A stretch of DNA of 64,000 bases, from assembly GCF_020882245.1 (NCBI RefSeq), contig NC_083597.1:81756152-81820151 (forward strand), written 5' to 3'. This stretch comes from Rhopalosiphum padi. Its lineage: Eukaryota > Arthropoda > Insecta > Hemiptera > Aphididae. The position numbers and the translations under genes are program-made. The notes beneath the pieces were generated by a model. That model made no database searches and had not been told where the DNA came from. It saw only the letters and a list, made by a program, of their open reading frames with translations. How positions within the stretch are numbered: position 1 is the first letter of the stretch; the number at the start of each line of letters is the position of its first letter. Shown piece after piece: positions 38,540 to 52,510 of this stretch.

Positions 38540-41500
38540 TACCTTTCAATACGTTTAAATGACATGACGCCAATTAAAACTCAATCGCTTTTATCGGACG
38601 GCGCGACATTTTTAGCACTGATTTTTCGAGTGGGGGCACATATATATTTATACATGCATTTGGTGCGCCATTTCATTAGTAGGCCAACTCATGAGTATTT
38701 TTATTCGAGAAAAACGATATGAAATATAATTTACTTGCAAACATTATAACTTACTAAACGTGTTATTATATATCAATTATATCGCACTGATGTACTACAG
38801 TTTAAATATGATTATCAGATGTTATTGTGATATTAATATAATTAATATTATACTATGAAAAAAAATAAAAAGCTTAAATAACTTATAATAATTAATTTAT
38901 GTCAACCTAAAGTCTAGGAATACAATTAATTTTGATTTTATTATTTTACCGGTACATTAGTAGAAATTCAGTTACATTTTTTAATTGTGTATACTCATAA
39001 ATTATTTATGAATTAGTTTTCATTATTTTAATTTCGACAAACAAAACATTGTGGGAAATATATTTAAATAAATATACCTATTAAATGTATAATATTTTGG
39101 TTAACGATTATAAAATGTAAAATGCAAACAATTTTTAAAATACAATTTTAACCATTTATTTAAATTATATGTGTAAGACTTAAATTTGTTATATATTCTA
39201 TATTAAAATACATTTTGTCGATAATACGATTGATATTGTTTAAGTATTTAGAACAAGTTATATGTTTTGTTATCTAACATTAAATCGTTAAGAAAATTTA
39301 AATTAAAACTGTAAGTTTATATTACTGTAATCATTGTGTACGTAAATCGTTTAATATTTTAATTTAAACATATTTTGTTTTTATCACAAGGTTTTATTCA
39401 AATATTTTTTAATTAAATCCATTCGCTTTTTAGATACTGTACTTTTATTATTAAATTTTTTTCGTTTAAAATTTTTTGATATGAATTTGCAAGAAAATTA
39501 TTTCTATTAAATTATTATTTTTTGGTTATGTGTTAAAATTAATATGTTCACTCCTTTAATCACGAGTTTTATAAGTACGTAAACATAATATTATATTTTA
39601 AAGTTTTACAATAAATATTTTTTTAAATAGGTAATTAATTTCATAATGAGTTATAAGCCAAGCGATCATGAACTATTTTTTTATTATTATTAAATTACAT
39701 TTTTTTTATCTTATAAAACACCACTTACTTTGATTATAATGCACGATAATTTATTATTAAAATATTACTAATAAATTGTTATTTTTATTAGTAGTGTCGA
39801 TATGAGAGAGAAGGTTTCTTTTTTAGCTTGTGTTGAGCCACTGAAAACAAATCTTTATTAACCATAAGCCTAATAGATATAATCGCGTTTATAAGTGATA
39901 ACTCCGTTGATGAATAAATCATCCTTAATAAAGTAATTAGGTAGTATGGATGTATATGTATAATAGACTAATATTAAAAAGTTATACTCCATGCCTGTTT
40001 ATGGTATGCATATTTAATAAAATAACCTTCTCTTCGCCGTTAAACAAATTGTATTTATGTCTTTATTATATAGTTATAGTTTACAAGGCAATTTATAAAC
40101 AATATATTACTGCACTTTGACTGCGATACTTAAATTTATTTATTATGTATAACATAATATCATACTGTTATATTAATAAATTAGTACCTATATTATAATG
40201 TATATGAATATATTTTTTTAGATTATTAAAAATCAAAGAAAAAAATGACTAATCATATCAAAATAGTAAATATAATATATATATATTTATTTTATAAATA
40301 AGTGACAATGTATACACTATATAAAATAATGTAAATATTATAATATATTATGTTAATGTCTTTGTAAATCCGTATTTTTAAGTTAAATCCATTGATAATT
40401 TTTGAATACTCGGTTTATACCAAAAATAAGATTGGATAGTGAATCTATAATAGGTACTTTTTATATTAGCATATTATCACTTGTTCCAACAGATTCTTCC
40501 TTCTGCCAGCCGAGATTACAAAGGTGTGAAGAATATTCAGTGTAGCTTAAAAATATAAATATAATATTGTATTTTCATACTTATCTGCTGCTGAAAATAA
40601 AAACCACCCGAGAACGGTTGCCAAAACATCGTAAATTACAGTACAGGAAATCCGGCAAAACTTCCCGATGCAATTTCTCGTGCTGCAGTGGTTAATTCCT
40701 GCTGCCGCCTAACGAAAAGGACCAGCTTTAAACGTATTTTTTTTTTTTTTAATTATCGGCACCAACAGATAACCGTAGTCCGTAATGACTTGAGATATTT
40801 TCTTTCTGCGCCTATAGATGTTTGCTGCCCGATAAATCATCCTGTCTCGTCCCCATTACAACAGTTATTTATTAGATTATCTTAATTATTATCAGGATCG
40901 GTGGTTCAACGCTTAATACATTAATTTTGTTACAAGTTTATAATATTATATGCTGCCGAATAACCACGATATATTATTATATACATCATACATGACATGT
41001 ACCTAGTTGATTTGTATTTCAATCGATGTTGTGAATACTAAATATTTCTTCAACTGAAATATTTTAATTTTTTATACAACTATATTATTGAAAAGTAATG
41101 ACTAAAAATATACAAGAGCTGCATATAATATCAAAATATAATCACTAACAAATTTTAGCGATTTCAATCAGTGAAAATTCTAAAAAACTTTATATGTACC
41201 AATGTACTTAACAAAAAATAAAAAATGTTATCATCTAATATTCTAATATAAATTAAGTATTGCAAATTATAAATTCATTTCACGTGATTTGCAATAAAAT
41301 AAAACATATTTTATTTTACATTTTTTTTACATATTTCGTAAATTTTGACAATTTCGGTGGCTTATAAGTAGTATTATACATTTAATTTATACTTCGATAA
41401 TAGTACTCGTAAAAAGTGTAAGTGTATAATACATATATGATGCATATATAATGCATTAATGCATTATATATGATGCATATAGAAAATGAGTATATGAAAG

Positions 41501-42550
41501 TATTAGTTAAATATTAATAACTTGATTATAGTTTATCTTATTTGTTTCTATTCGATAACTATATATTAATGATCTTAGATTATAATTTATATTCAACAAT
41601 TATTAAACAAAATATATTTACGAATTTTCAACAGTGTCAGCACTTGCGTTCGCGTGGTTGTGAAAATATCTTTATATTTTTTAAATTAAATTGATTAGAA
41701 ATTAAAAACAATTTATTGTATATTATTCAAAAATTATTTAGAATTTAATTTAAATTTTACACGTTAACATAATTTAAATTTTTTTTTAGTACATATTTTG
41801 GCCACTTTAATTACAAATATATGTACATATTTTTGGTTTTTTATTACACATAAATCCCAGCCCTAATAATTACTAATTATATTAGATGATAACATTTTTT
41901 AATTATTGTAATTATTAATTATAATCAAGCGATTTAATATTTACAATTTGCTTCATAAATAATAAGTAGGTCGTGGCAAAAAAAAAAGGATAATAATAAA
42001 TTATAAACTTAAACTTTTTTGATTATTTTAATAATAACCTATGGATAAAGGAGGAATGCGAGCTTAAGATACTGCAAATATTTAAATTTACGCCGCGCCG
42101 TTGTTAAATACTAAAAACATTTTAAAAAAAAGATTACTATTAATAATATTCCTTTTTATTATGCACAAGTTTCAAATATTGAATTATTTTATTAATATAT
42201 TAGCTATTTAATAATAATATAATATTATGCTCGAGATGAAAAAAAAAACATGATAGTTTTTGGTAAATATATGTAATACCTGTGTACCACTTTAATATCA
42301 TATTTATACTTGTACCGAAGTTAATATTTCGATTTATATTCAAAGTGGTGGAAGTTGTTAAAAAATATGATAAATTCAACATAGTTAATTTAATGAAAAC
42401 AAAAAATAATATATAGTTATATGCGTATTATAGAATTAATTCGTAATAAGATTGTATAAACAAGGTCCACAACAGACTCATCGTTTGTTATTTAGCATAG
42501 GTACCCAAAGTTTCAGGAGGTTTTCATTAAACTTGTAATGGCTGCTTAAG
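38540..42550. other. DNA upstream of troponin C, no gene seen
   Basis: The first about 150 bp continues the presumed troponin C promoter (a near-match to MEF2, CTAAAAATGT on the minus strand, lies near 38609-38618). Beyond 38700 it is very AT-rich up to a mildly GC-richer patch at 40480-40890 that shows no exon. Confidence 0.5.
41443..41472. repeat. perfect 30-bp palindrome with ATGCAT sites
   Basis: Centre sequence TATATAATGCATTA followed by its exact complement; the symmetry is perfect over 30 bp. ATGCAT occurs twice inside and once more on each flank (41440-41445 and about 41473-41478). It could be a homotypic site cluster for POU/homeodomain-type factors or simply a hairpin-forming AT repeat. 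Confidence 0.9.
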
Positions 42551-42559
42551 TAGGTTTTC

Positions 42560-43480
42560 TACGATGGTATATGGTAATTTGAAAAGTATCCTCCTCATCC
42601 GATCGCTCGGCTTCTCGTCGTCATCGGATCAAGTTTCGCAAACTTCGCCGAGCGCGTCTCGTACAATTTTGCGTGCACTTATCACACACAAACACAAATA
42701 CAAACGCAGAGCAGCGCACACGCTTAACTTTCGGAAAACTTTTAATGGCGACTTAATCGAGTTCCAATTGAATGTCTATAATATGTATATATACACATCG
42801 AACGTCTATATTATTGTACTATTGTGCCTAAGCGAACCGGAAGAAAAAACTATACAAGCCCGAGGTGGTTAACAATAACTCCCGTTCGAAATCGGATATA
42901 AAACTTTTAATCCGATAACCTATAAAAGTGTTTTATTCTTTTAACACGGATGGCGGGTATTGCCTACGTTTTACGGATGACGTTGTTTTTAAACTAAACA
43001 AATAACGAATTTCGTAGACGTATATGTAATATGTACGGATGACATACAACAAGTCAGCGTTTATGTGTCGTACCGTGAAGTAGACGGTTAAGTCTACAGC
43101 GACATCGATAATGTTAATCTAACTCAAAGGACGATCGAAAATTATTTAGTACGCGGACATGCGTTGAATTCGAATCGCGGTAATTAAACTGAGTGTTGTG
43201 TAATGTGTGGTAGCGGCAGAGCGGAAATATTATCATACGATCGTCCCGGCCATACTATTTCGGTAGTTATAACATTGTAGTAATTGGTTTCTCGTTACAC
43301 GCCGGTTATTTCGAATGTGTGGAAAACTTGCTTTAATAGTTCGGGAATGCAAACGAACTACTTTTGGAAACGGATCGATCGCATCAACCCGCCAGCCTGT
43401 ATATCCGGAAACTATATAAGCTTTAACGTGATTTCATAACGGAATTTCCGTTTATTCGTTTCGTGAAAACTTTGGTTATT
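42560..43480. other. CpG-retaining segment, function unknown
   Basis: About 900 bp of CG-bearing sequence in AT-rich surroundings. The 102-codon plus-strand frame at 42564-42872 has a GC-rich serine/arginine start and an AT-type end; there is no convincing splice pair or family. Confidence 0.4.
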
Positions 43481-43489
43481 TATATCAAA

Positions 43490-45720
43490 AGCCAAATTGA
43501 AAATGTTTGCTAATATTTAACAATATAAACTATTGACTACAACAGCAACAATGTTTGCGCGCAAGGTTACGCGGATATTGAGTTGTAATCAAGATTACGT
43601 TATTGATTAAAGCTATTATAATACAATTAGTTACAATCTATGTCAATATTAAATATTGAAGTCCAAATCGAGTTTAATTGTTTAGTTTCTGCTAAGCTTT
43701 AATAAATTAAGGTATACGATAGATGATACGCATTAAGGGCACTATTATCTATGATATTAATATTACAAAAATATTATATTTTTTTTTTCACTCATAATTA
43801 GAATTTTTTTTTTTTTTAGTGGGAGGAGGAGGTCTTAATAATTTTTACTACAATTGATATAGATATATTTTTTTTTATATGATTGATATTCAAAAAATTT
43901 AATTTAAATCATATCGGATGAGGAGGGTCCAGGCCCCATGTACCACTCCTGGATACTTGACTGTTTTTGTTATTTATCAAATTCCGATCAAACATAAAAA
44001 AAAAATTATGTAATATGACATTGTAAATAATATTGTATCACAACGTCAAATAAACAATTCTATTATTGTACATACTTATTGTTATTACTTCAAAGCATTA
44101 TTTAATTAAAAACAGTTATGATAACATTCAATTATCAGAACTTTTTTTGAAGTTTGAAAAGTATGGTAAATAAAACGTTTTAAGATTTTGTCCATTTTGT
44201 AGTTTATACATTGGGAATCAGAAATTGTCCATATATTTTATTTGATGTTTTTTTTTAATTGGTTCTTACGTGAAAGTTTTTAAAATGTGCCATGTCGACA
44301 CAAATTATTATGATTTTAAATTAAAACTTAAATCAGTTAACTAAACATATAACAGATATCATGTTATATAATATAGATTGTATAGATATTATTGTAATAA
44401 GTTTTTTTTTAATTTCTCATTTAAATTTTTTTTCTTAATGTTGAAAACAAATAATACAATTTAGAGCCATGTAATAATGTTAATACTTTGACGTAAAACT
44501 ATGATTTAAAATCGTTTGTAAAAAAATAATTATTTACCTAAAAAAGTTATTATAATATTAATATAATATACAACTACGGCATATCCACATAATAGTATAG
44601 GTACACTATAGTGGTGCTCAATAAAAATATTGTAATGAATAGAATGGACAGCGCGGACTAGCGGTGGCTAATAATATTAAAATGATTGTGAACACATTGA
44701 ATTAATTTACATAACATTAAGAAATATCTAGTAAATAAATCAAAAACTTACTTAGTTAAAACATCAAAAACAATTTATTTTTATGACATCCTAATTTAAA
44801 CCTCAATAAAATGTGACATACTTGAGTTATTGAGAGAGACTAGATAGCAAAGAGTATTATAAAAAAAATATTAAAATTTAAAATTTAACAATAACAAAGA
44901 TTCAATTTTATTTATTTTTTTGGTGATTGGTTGAAATCCACAACTCTAAATTGTACTACGTAAGTCATTAACGCCGTTTATATACTAGGCAATAATTAAT
45001 ATATTGTAATTAACAAAATCCATAAATTTAGTATTAATTATCAATAATTCAAAAAATAAAACTTATAAATATTATACGATAAGTAATTATTTCTATGAAT
45101 AAATAAATATATCAAACTATTTTTTTGAATTCGTTCGATTTTTTATATTATAACATACATATATTACATGCATTTTTGCAATCGACAAATAGACTTAATT
45201 CTTTATTTTAAACAATTATTATTATTAACAAATTAAAAAATATGTAACATACAATATTAAAACCTGTAGGTCGAAAGACGTAGGCCCGGTGAAGAGGGGA
45301 CGTTACAATACCATAACATGCGAGTATCTACAACTAACAAGAAAATCGGCAGCATTATACGCACGCCACGCTCCTTTATAATATCCATGTATAATATAAT
45401 CTAAAAATAAAACATTAGATATATTTTTAAGTATATTATATTGAGCATATAATTATGTATATATATATATAATATTATACGTTAAATGTATTATTATAAT
45501 AATTGTAATGTATCAATTAATTTCAATTTTAAATTATGTTAAGGTTCGTTTTGAATTAATAATAAAAATACAAGAAACTGTAATGTCTAACTTATGAATT
45601 ATTCGTTAAACTATAAATTCAATTATTTTTAATAGATATTGATTTTAGATTTGATACATTTATATGTTATATCACTTATATCTATTAATCTACAGTATAG
45701 ATGCATATGCATAATATGGT
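43490..45720. other. AT-rich DNA, no gene seen
   Basis: A GC-richer patch near 43900-43965 (GGATGAGGAGGGTCCAGGCC) resembles the edge of a transposon-derived repeat but has no visible partner. A second patch is at 45275-45375. Confidence 0.5.
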
Positions 45721-45725
45721 AATAA

Positions 45726-46159
45726 CAGTGTGGACGAATCCTTCGGGCCTTAAGAATTTGGCATGCGATTAAGAATTTTATAAAGTACACATACATAGAC
45801 GATCGAATGGTATGGAATTTTTTAACCGACACTATATATGGCATACGTAAACGAAGCTGGAAGAAGATCATCAACTATGTATCGTATGACATTTGTGGTC
45901 GGGCCAGAAGAACGTTTTTATTTGATGACCAATAAATAATAATTTAAGTCTTAAGATACCTTAACATATTTGAGGACGAAGAAAAGATTTATGAAAAAAG
46001 AATATTAGTTCAAAAGTAGCATATGATTTAATTTGTAATATTTTTATTTCATGGTTAAACGATATTTTCCCCATGACTGCAAAAGATTTTCCAAAGCCGG
46101 AAAAGACTAATCCAGAGTATAATGTGTATACAAGAAACAGAGTGAAAGAGAAAAATTGA
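45726..46159 (+). pseudogene. candidate broken coding region, unidentified
   Basis: Two protein-like frames follow each other on the plus strand. The first runs 45726-45935 (69 codons; it contains RMVWNFLTDTIYGIRKRSWK and ends GRARRTFLFDDQ). The second runs 45995-46159 (54 codons; it contains VAYDLICNIFISWLNDIFPM and PKPEKTNPEYNVYTRNRVKE). A third short frame at 45942-46016 (LRYLNIFEDEEKIYEKR) bridges them. This looks like one reading frame broken by shifts, but no family is recognised. Minus-strand frames in the same place look like shadows. No poly(A) tail or terminal repeats are visible. Confidence 0.3.
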
Positions 46160-47063
46160 TAAAACAAAATTTTAAATCATCAGTTAAGTTTTTTTTTCAA
46201 ACTTACTGGAGCTTGAGTAATTCAAACTTTTCTTTTTTCTTAATACCTTGAATTTTTTAATAATTCTATGGGAAAACAAGCAGAACAAATTATTTTTTTT
46301 TTAAATCGAGTATAATATTATATAAGTATACACTATACACTATAAAGTGTTATTTGCAAACGTTTTTAACAAATATTGTAGCACAATGCTGTGAGGTCGA
46401 CATTATTTATGTTTAAATTAATTCAGTTTATTTCCTTTTAACTGCATATTGGAATAATTTAAAAGGAAGTTGTTCGAAAAATATGATCTGCATATTTCAC
46501 CTCGTGTAGTTTCAGGCAGTTCCGGCAAATACCTGAAATAAATGTTGATTTGGTTGCCTATCTAATATAATTTAGTGAGAGTACGAGTATATTCCATCAT
46601 TGTTATAATAATTTTTGGTTTTTGAACTTATGACATAATGGTAGCAATATTCTATTTCCAAAGGTATATACGAGTATATCATAAGTAATCATCTAGGAGT
46701 TATTTTATGAATTTAAATAGTTTTTCTATACCATTTTCAGAATTAAATTAAAAAAAGAGTATAGCTAATCGTTCTGCTGTACAGTAAGTGTAGAGTGTAC
46801 CTTGTCATTGAAGAGTAAGTCACTGTAATGTAATATGTATTTAATTTAATATAGTCCATGGTATATTTAAATATTGCTATTAAAGTAATTTATTTTACCA
46901 TTAGTAATGCAGATGGTTGAATTAATTTTTGATAAAAATTCAGCATACAGAATTATAATTGTATGCTAAATATAATAATAAACGGTTAAATTTAAAAAAA
47001 TATACGCATAATATTTTTAAATTACAATAAAGTTTTTTTTTATCATTATTCTTTGCTAAAATA

Positions 47064-47110
47064 TCTAATTTCATCCAAATTTAAGCTTCAAATTTCAATA
47101 AATAAAAAAC
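47064..47110. repeat. dispersed repeat family X, copy 2
   Basis: Reads TTTCATCCAAATTTAAGCTT followed by CAAATTTCAATAAATAAAAA, aligned without gaps to copy 1 over about 40 bp. The surroundings are AT-rich and noncoding. Confidence 0.5.
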
Positions 47111-47748
47111 TGTGCTTATGTGTGTTTTAGATATTTTAGTAATTGTATTAACTGCTTATTAATCTTGTTTTAAAATTAAAATATTAAGCTATAAAAATTA
47201 AATATTTTATGCATTTTGATTTTATAAAATTATTTACAAATATTCGCGATATTCACAAATTCTATTAACATTCGAACTTAAATGCTTATAAAAAAAAAAA
47301 TCATGCTTATCTTGTACCCTAAGTATTTGTAAATATTATGTATAATACAAATGTACGAGGAACATTGTATTCGATATTTAAGCTTTTTGAACTAGCAAAA
47401 AATGTCATGTATTGAAACCAAAATTATTTAAATTTTAGTATTACCTTTTATTTTTGTTTAAAACCAAGCCAATTAATTTAATAATAGTATAATAATAAAA
47501 ATGTTTAAACCACTAAAGATGACAATATTCCAGATGATATATATTATATTATTACAGAATGGTAAATTATAATAATACAACTGTTTTAAAAAGTGTTTCG
47601 TTTAAAAGGTTCAATATAATATAATATACCTATAAAATGAAAGCGTTTGCATAAAATTTGAGAGTATTTTTCATTATTATTATTATTATTATTATTGTAT
47701 CTATGTTATACATATTTAATGAATGTAACAAATTTATTATTTAAGATT

Positions 47749-47776
<28 letters not shown>
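47749..47776. repeat. (TA)n microsatellite
   Basis: About thirteen TA units, 50 bp after an ATT microsatellite at 47672-47697. Confidence 0.9.
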
Positions 47777-47783
<7 letters not shown>

Positions 47784-48894
47784 ACGAGTACATTATATAC
47801 TAGTGAATGCATGTGTCTCACTTTGCAAATAAAATAAATTACTTATTGTTGTTGAAGTGTTTTTTTCCAAACAATAAGAATACAAATTTAGCATTTACAT
47901 AGTATTGTGGATGACACAATGTATTGTCTTTTGTATTACAAATTTTAAATCAATTAACGATGTATGTAATATAAAGGTTTAAAAATATTTTTATATATAT
48001 ATATATATCTATTGACTTTTATATTATAATAAATAACCAGCAAAATATATAATAATTGGTATATCACTTATTTAATAAAAAGATGAATTAAAAATTAATT
48101 TAGGCTATATTAAAAACTTAAACAACTTTGCTTAGTTATTGAATAATTGTTTTCAATAAAACAATACAGAATAGTTAAATAAAACTAGGAAATAACCGTT
48201 AATCATGATACTGACTTTTTGTTATCAGTTTCCATATAATGAACTATTGTAAATAACAATTTATGCTTATTAACGTATATATTATATTAATTTGCTGTAC
48301 AGTTAACTGTAATATAATACTGTCGTTTACAAAATTCGAATGGTAATGTGATAAAGATAATTTCCGAGGAGAAAAATATAAATAACAAGAACCTAAATTA
48401 TCAGGCAAACAATATAAAAATAAGAACTAGACATGATAGATTTAAAAACCAGGAAAGCAGTAGGCTTATGCGATTGATTTGTTTAAATTCGAATTCAATG
48501 ATAAATCGTTGTATACGTACAGAGAACGATTTTGAGAAAAAATAGTCTATCAACTAATATTTTTAAGGATACTTTACCTATTATATATTTATAATGCTAT
48601 TTCACTGTATGTAATTTATTGTACTCTTAGTTGTACAGTAGGTTAAACTAATTTTTGTCAAAAACAATTTGGTTAAAAACAAAATAAACAAGTAAATATA
48701 ATCTGAATAAGTTCTTGGTATAAATACTTACAAATTAATCCAAATTTTTTGAAAATTGTTTTGTTTATAATAAATAATAACATGCGTAATACTGAAAAGT
48801 TTCAACTCTTTAGGATTTACACTTTTTTAATTAAAAGTATTTAAACATAATAACTTAAATAGTAAAATAAAATCATATTATTTTTCGTTTAAAT

Positions 48895-48938
48895 ATTCGA
48901 TTTCATCAAAATGATAACTTCAAATATCTATTAAAGAA
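48895..48938. repeat. dispersed repeat family X, copy 3
   Basis: Reads TTTCATCAAAATGATAACTT followed by CAAATATCTATTAAAGAA, in the same orientation as the other copies. Confidence 0.5.
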
Positions 48939-49573
48939 CATCATTCTTTTAAAATTGTAAATATGTTTACTCGTAAATAAAAATTATATTATACGCGAAT
49001 ATATAAATAAAGTAACTTAATGAAGTGGACAATTTCAAATGTTTATTTATATTTTATAGCATAAAACAAATTAGATTATTTTGAAAACTGTATTATGTTA
49101 AGAAAATGTTTATTAAAATATCTTTTGATAAGTTCAAGACTCAATAGTTGTTTTTTAGTATTAAAACAAAAAAAAAACAAAATCAATATTGTCTACGAAA
49201 ACATTCCCGTTATTTTTCTATATTTTTACATATGTTCAGATGATTACTTTAGATAAACAAATAAATAAATATTGCATAGATATGTAAATACATATTTTGC
49301 CTATACTGATGGAATAAGACAAATTGATATTTTTATCAATTTTTGACTTTGATGATTACATGGATATAAAATGATGTTAGATGAATATCTGATAAATTTC
49401 ATATTTTATAGTTATTATTTTATAGTATTTTATAATTAGATTTTACATTTATAATATTGTTTTTTGCAACTAGTATAATAGTAAATGGATCAAAAATATT
49501 TATAACATAATAAATTAATACGCAAAACCTGTTGTAGTCGAAGCCTCGGCGGTTTCAGGGTGGTTAGTTACGT

Positions 49574-49714
49574 TTAGACATCAAAAAACTCGGATGAGAA
49601 ACTGTGGCAATCTGCCCAGTTCCGTTTGAAGTGTTTATAGACATGCCGTGACTCCGTGAGTCCGTGACCAGCTACGGCGATGTAGCTAAATTGCCTATCC
49701 GAGATGCCGTTTTG
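49574..49714 (-). CDS. candidate coding exon/fragment, unidentified
   Basis: After a TATTTTAG acceptor-like site the minus strand is open for 46 codons to TAA at 49574-49576. It contains ISDRQFSYIAVAGHGLTESR then HVYKHFKRNWADCHSFSSEF. The segment is markedly richer in GC than the DNA on both sides. It looks like a fragment of a gene or mobile element; no donor, start or family could be assigned. Another minus frame (49584-49616 area) is also open, which lowers certainty. Confidence 0.3.
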   Translation of the reverse strand, partial: QNGISDRQFSYIAVAGHGLTESRHVYKHFKRNWADCHSFSSEFFDV

Positions 49715-51320
49715 CTAAAATATATTTACTGTTTAGAGTTACATATAATATGCGTATTAGACAATAAAAATAAAACAAAAAAGGAAAATCTCACTTATAC
49801 ATTAATATTATCAAAGATTCTCTATGTAGTTATTTTATTTAATTATCTCGAGATTACGTTGAAGGGGTTTGTGAACATTAAACGTTCCGTTATTAAGAAG
49901 TTATTATTGTAGTAGGCTAATATATTATATTTATGCTTCATATACATTATCTGATTCAATATCACCGCTTTATGATCCACAGTTTTCGAAACGCAATAGT
50001 AGTACACTCGGTACACTCAGCAAGGGCTGCAACGCTTTAGCAGTTTTTTTTTTAATAATATATTGTATATATTGAGACATTGAGTATTTTATAACTTGAT
50101 TATTGATTCTGAGAAAAACAGCGGAAGTGATCAAGTACCAATTTTGACCTACTTAGTAAAAAATTCCTATATTTTTCTAAATAATTAAAGCAATATAAAA
50201 ATAGTGGAAGTACAAAAATATTTACAAAACATTAATTTTTCACAAAACTCGTGATTTATTTATTTTTATTTAATTTATAAACTAATAGCATTTTCCACTA
50301 AATATATTAGCGTGTTATAAATATGTTATATGAATTAGTTATTCGCATTCCTAATATTTAATTTTATGGATTTTTTCAATTTATGCGGATAAGTGAAAAT
50401 CTAATTTTAAAAAATGTTAAATATAATATGGGGCTTGTATAATTTATTATTACAGCAGTAAAAGTATGTCATAAATATAGTCATGATTTTAATTTATAAG
50501 CGTTTGAAGTTAAAATATTGACAATATCCATACAATTTGATAAAACTTGTATAACATATTGTAGTTCAAAATAAGTGCATTTCTCCATCATACTGCGTTT
50601 AAATTTTTGATTCACATCAAAGTATTTTGGTTATATTACGTTTATGCAGATTTTTGCTTGAGTTTTACCAATTTGTGTTGCTACCCTTAAAGAATTTGAA
50701 GCTTTGGTAGGGGTTATTTTCTTTATACTATTTTAGTTATTTAATTATAATAGATTTTACTCAGATTTTAGACTAGTTTAAAGCTATAGAAAAAGCTGTT
50801 TAATGTTTTTAAATTTTTAGTTTGTTTTTTAATAAATTACACATTTTTCCTCAGTCAAAAACTTATAATTATAATATAAGATTTATCAGGAGAATATTTT
50901 TCTTAAAGCAATTTAAAAATATCGAAAATACTATATGACTATATTGGCGCGTGTTCATTTTATAATATAAAATTTTTATATAATTTAAATTTGTTAGCTA
51001 TTGACCATGTATGATATTCAAAGTATAATGCAAAAGTAATTTTTTTTTTGATATTTAAGGATTTTTCAGTTTATATTTGCTTTGTGTTTATTTTAGTATT
51101 TTATAGAATTCCAAAATACAAAATATATAATTTGAAATATATTATATCTTGTATATATCTTTTAAAAAAATACTAAAATGCATATGAACTAATACAATAA
51201 GACGATTCCTAGTTATATATAAATTTGAATATAACCTATAATACTTAATTATAATAATTAATTTAATATTTAATATTATACTATTATCAATTTAATCGAT
51301 TCAAATTTGAATAAAAATTA

Positions 51321-51435
51321 AATAATAATAATTATTATTATTATTATATTGTAATATTTTAAATTTATTATTATAATAATATTGTAATATTTTTAATTAA
51401 TTTTATAAATTTATTATAATAATAATATATTACAA
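51321..51435. repeat. compound AT-rich palindrome and tandem repeat
   Basis: AATAATAATAA runs directly into its complement (51321-51341). The motif TATTGTAATATTTT then occurs at 51347 and again 33 bp later at 51380. A reverse-complement copy of ATTGTAATAT-like sequence closes the block near 51427-51436. The whole block is nearly pure A/T. Confidence 0.75.
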
Positions 51436-52510
51436 TACAACTTAAATCTTTTCTTAAAATTATAGAAAGTTTTTTTTTATTATTTAGTTTTGATATGGTA
51501 TAGAAAAACAGCTTAAATGTTTAATATTACTCCTGAATGATGTCTAACTTATATACTCGCGAGAGTAGGATATTGCTACCGCCGTATACTATAATCAATA
51601 ATTTATAATACAAAATATATACAATATACATTGCAAAAATAACATAAAATGTTGAAATATTTATTGATTATTTTCCTTAAATTGTATTTACCTACATTAC
51701 CAAGTATAATTCTGTAACATCATTCGAAAAGAATAAGTATTATATATTTAATTAATAAATATTGATTAATGACGAAATAATAATTTCAATATTTAAAATA
51801 CCATTATTAATAGGCGATGAACAATCATCGAGTGACTGATGAATTCAATTATTATGGCTTATGACTTTATGATAGTATGATAGAATTATTCAATAAATTG
51901 GGCACGTCCTATAATAGGAAACCTACCGAACCAGATTGAAAACTTTGCTTAATTTAAATCGATATAAATAATTATTATTTATTATAATTTATAATATTTG
52001 TTTTTAGAGAATTCAGATAAAAGAGAGAGACCATCTCATTATAACAGTGTACGACGGTATTATAAATAATAATCAATATTAGGTATACATCATAATATAA
52101 AATATATTCTTATAAAAGAATAACGTGTTTTTATTTAATTAAAACTTTTTATAGAATCAGTACTAGTTTATGTGGATTAGGTATCGAACATAATATAGAA
52201 ACATAATATAACATAATGTCATAATATATATACACATAGAACAACGATTTTTTTAATTTTATTTTTGTCTTTTTTTACAATTACTGCATTGTATTGATAA
52301 TTAAACATTTGATATGTATATATTATACATAAGCGATTGTTATTAGTTTCTGAAAGATAAATATCTTCTAATTTATGAACAAATGTGAATGTTATTAAAT
52401 GTTACAACGCCAACTAAAACTATTTATAAAAACTTTAAACGACAGTAAAAAAATATCTTTATGTGTTTGACTGTCTGAACTTAGCCTTTGAAGCGATAAA
52501 CGACTTATTG

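Larger units (their letters stand above)
46170..49560. other. AT-rich DNA with repeats, no gene seen
   Basis: Holds family X copies 2 and 3, an ATT microsatellite at 47672-47697 and TA tracts at 47749-47776 and 47992-48008. The frame at 48348-48545 is Asn/Ile/Lys-rich and unsupported. Confidence 0.6.

Noticed and set aside
43800..43970. GC-richer patch that might be a transposon terminus
   Set aside because: No matching inverted end or second copy could be found within the window.
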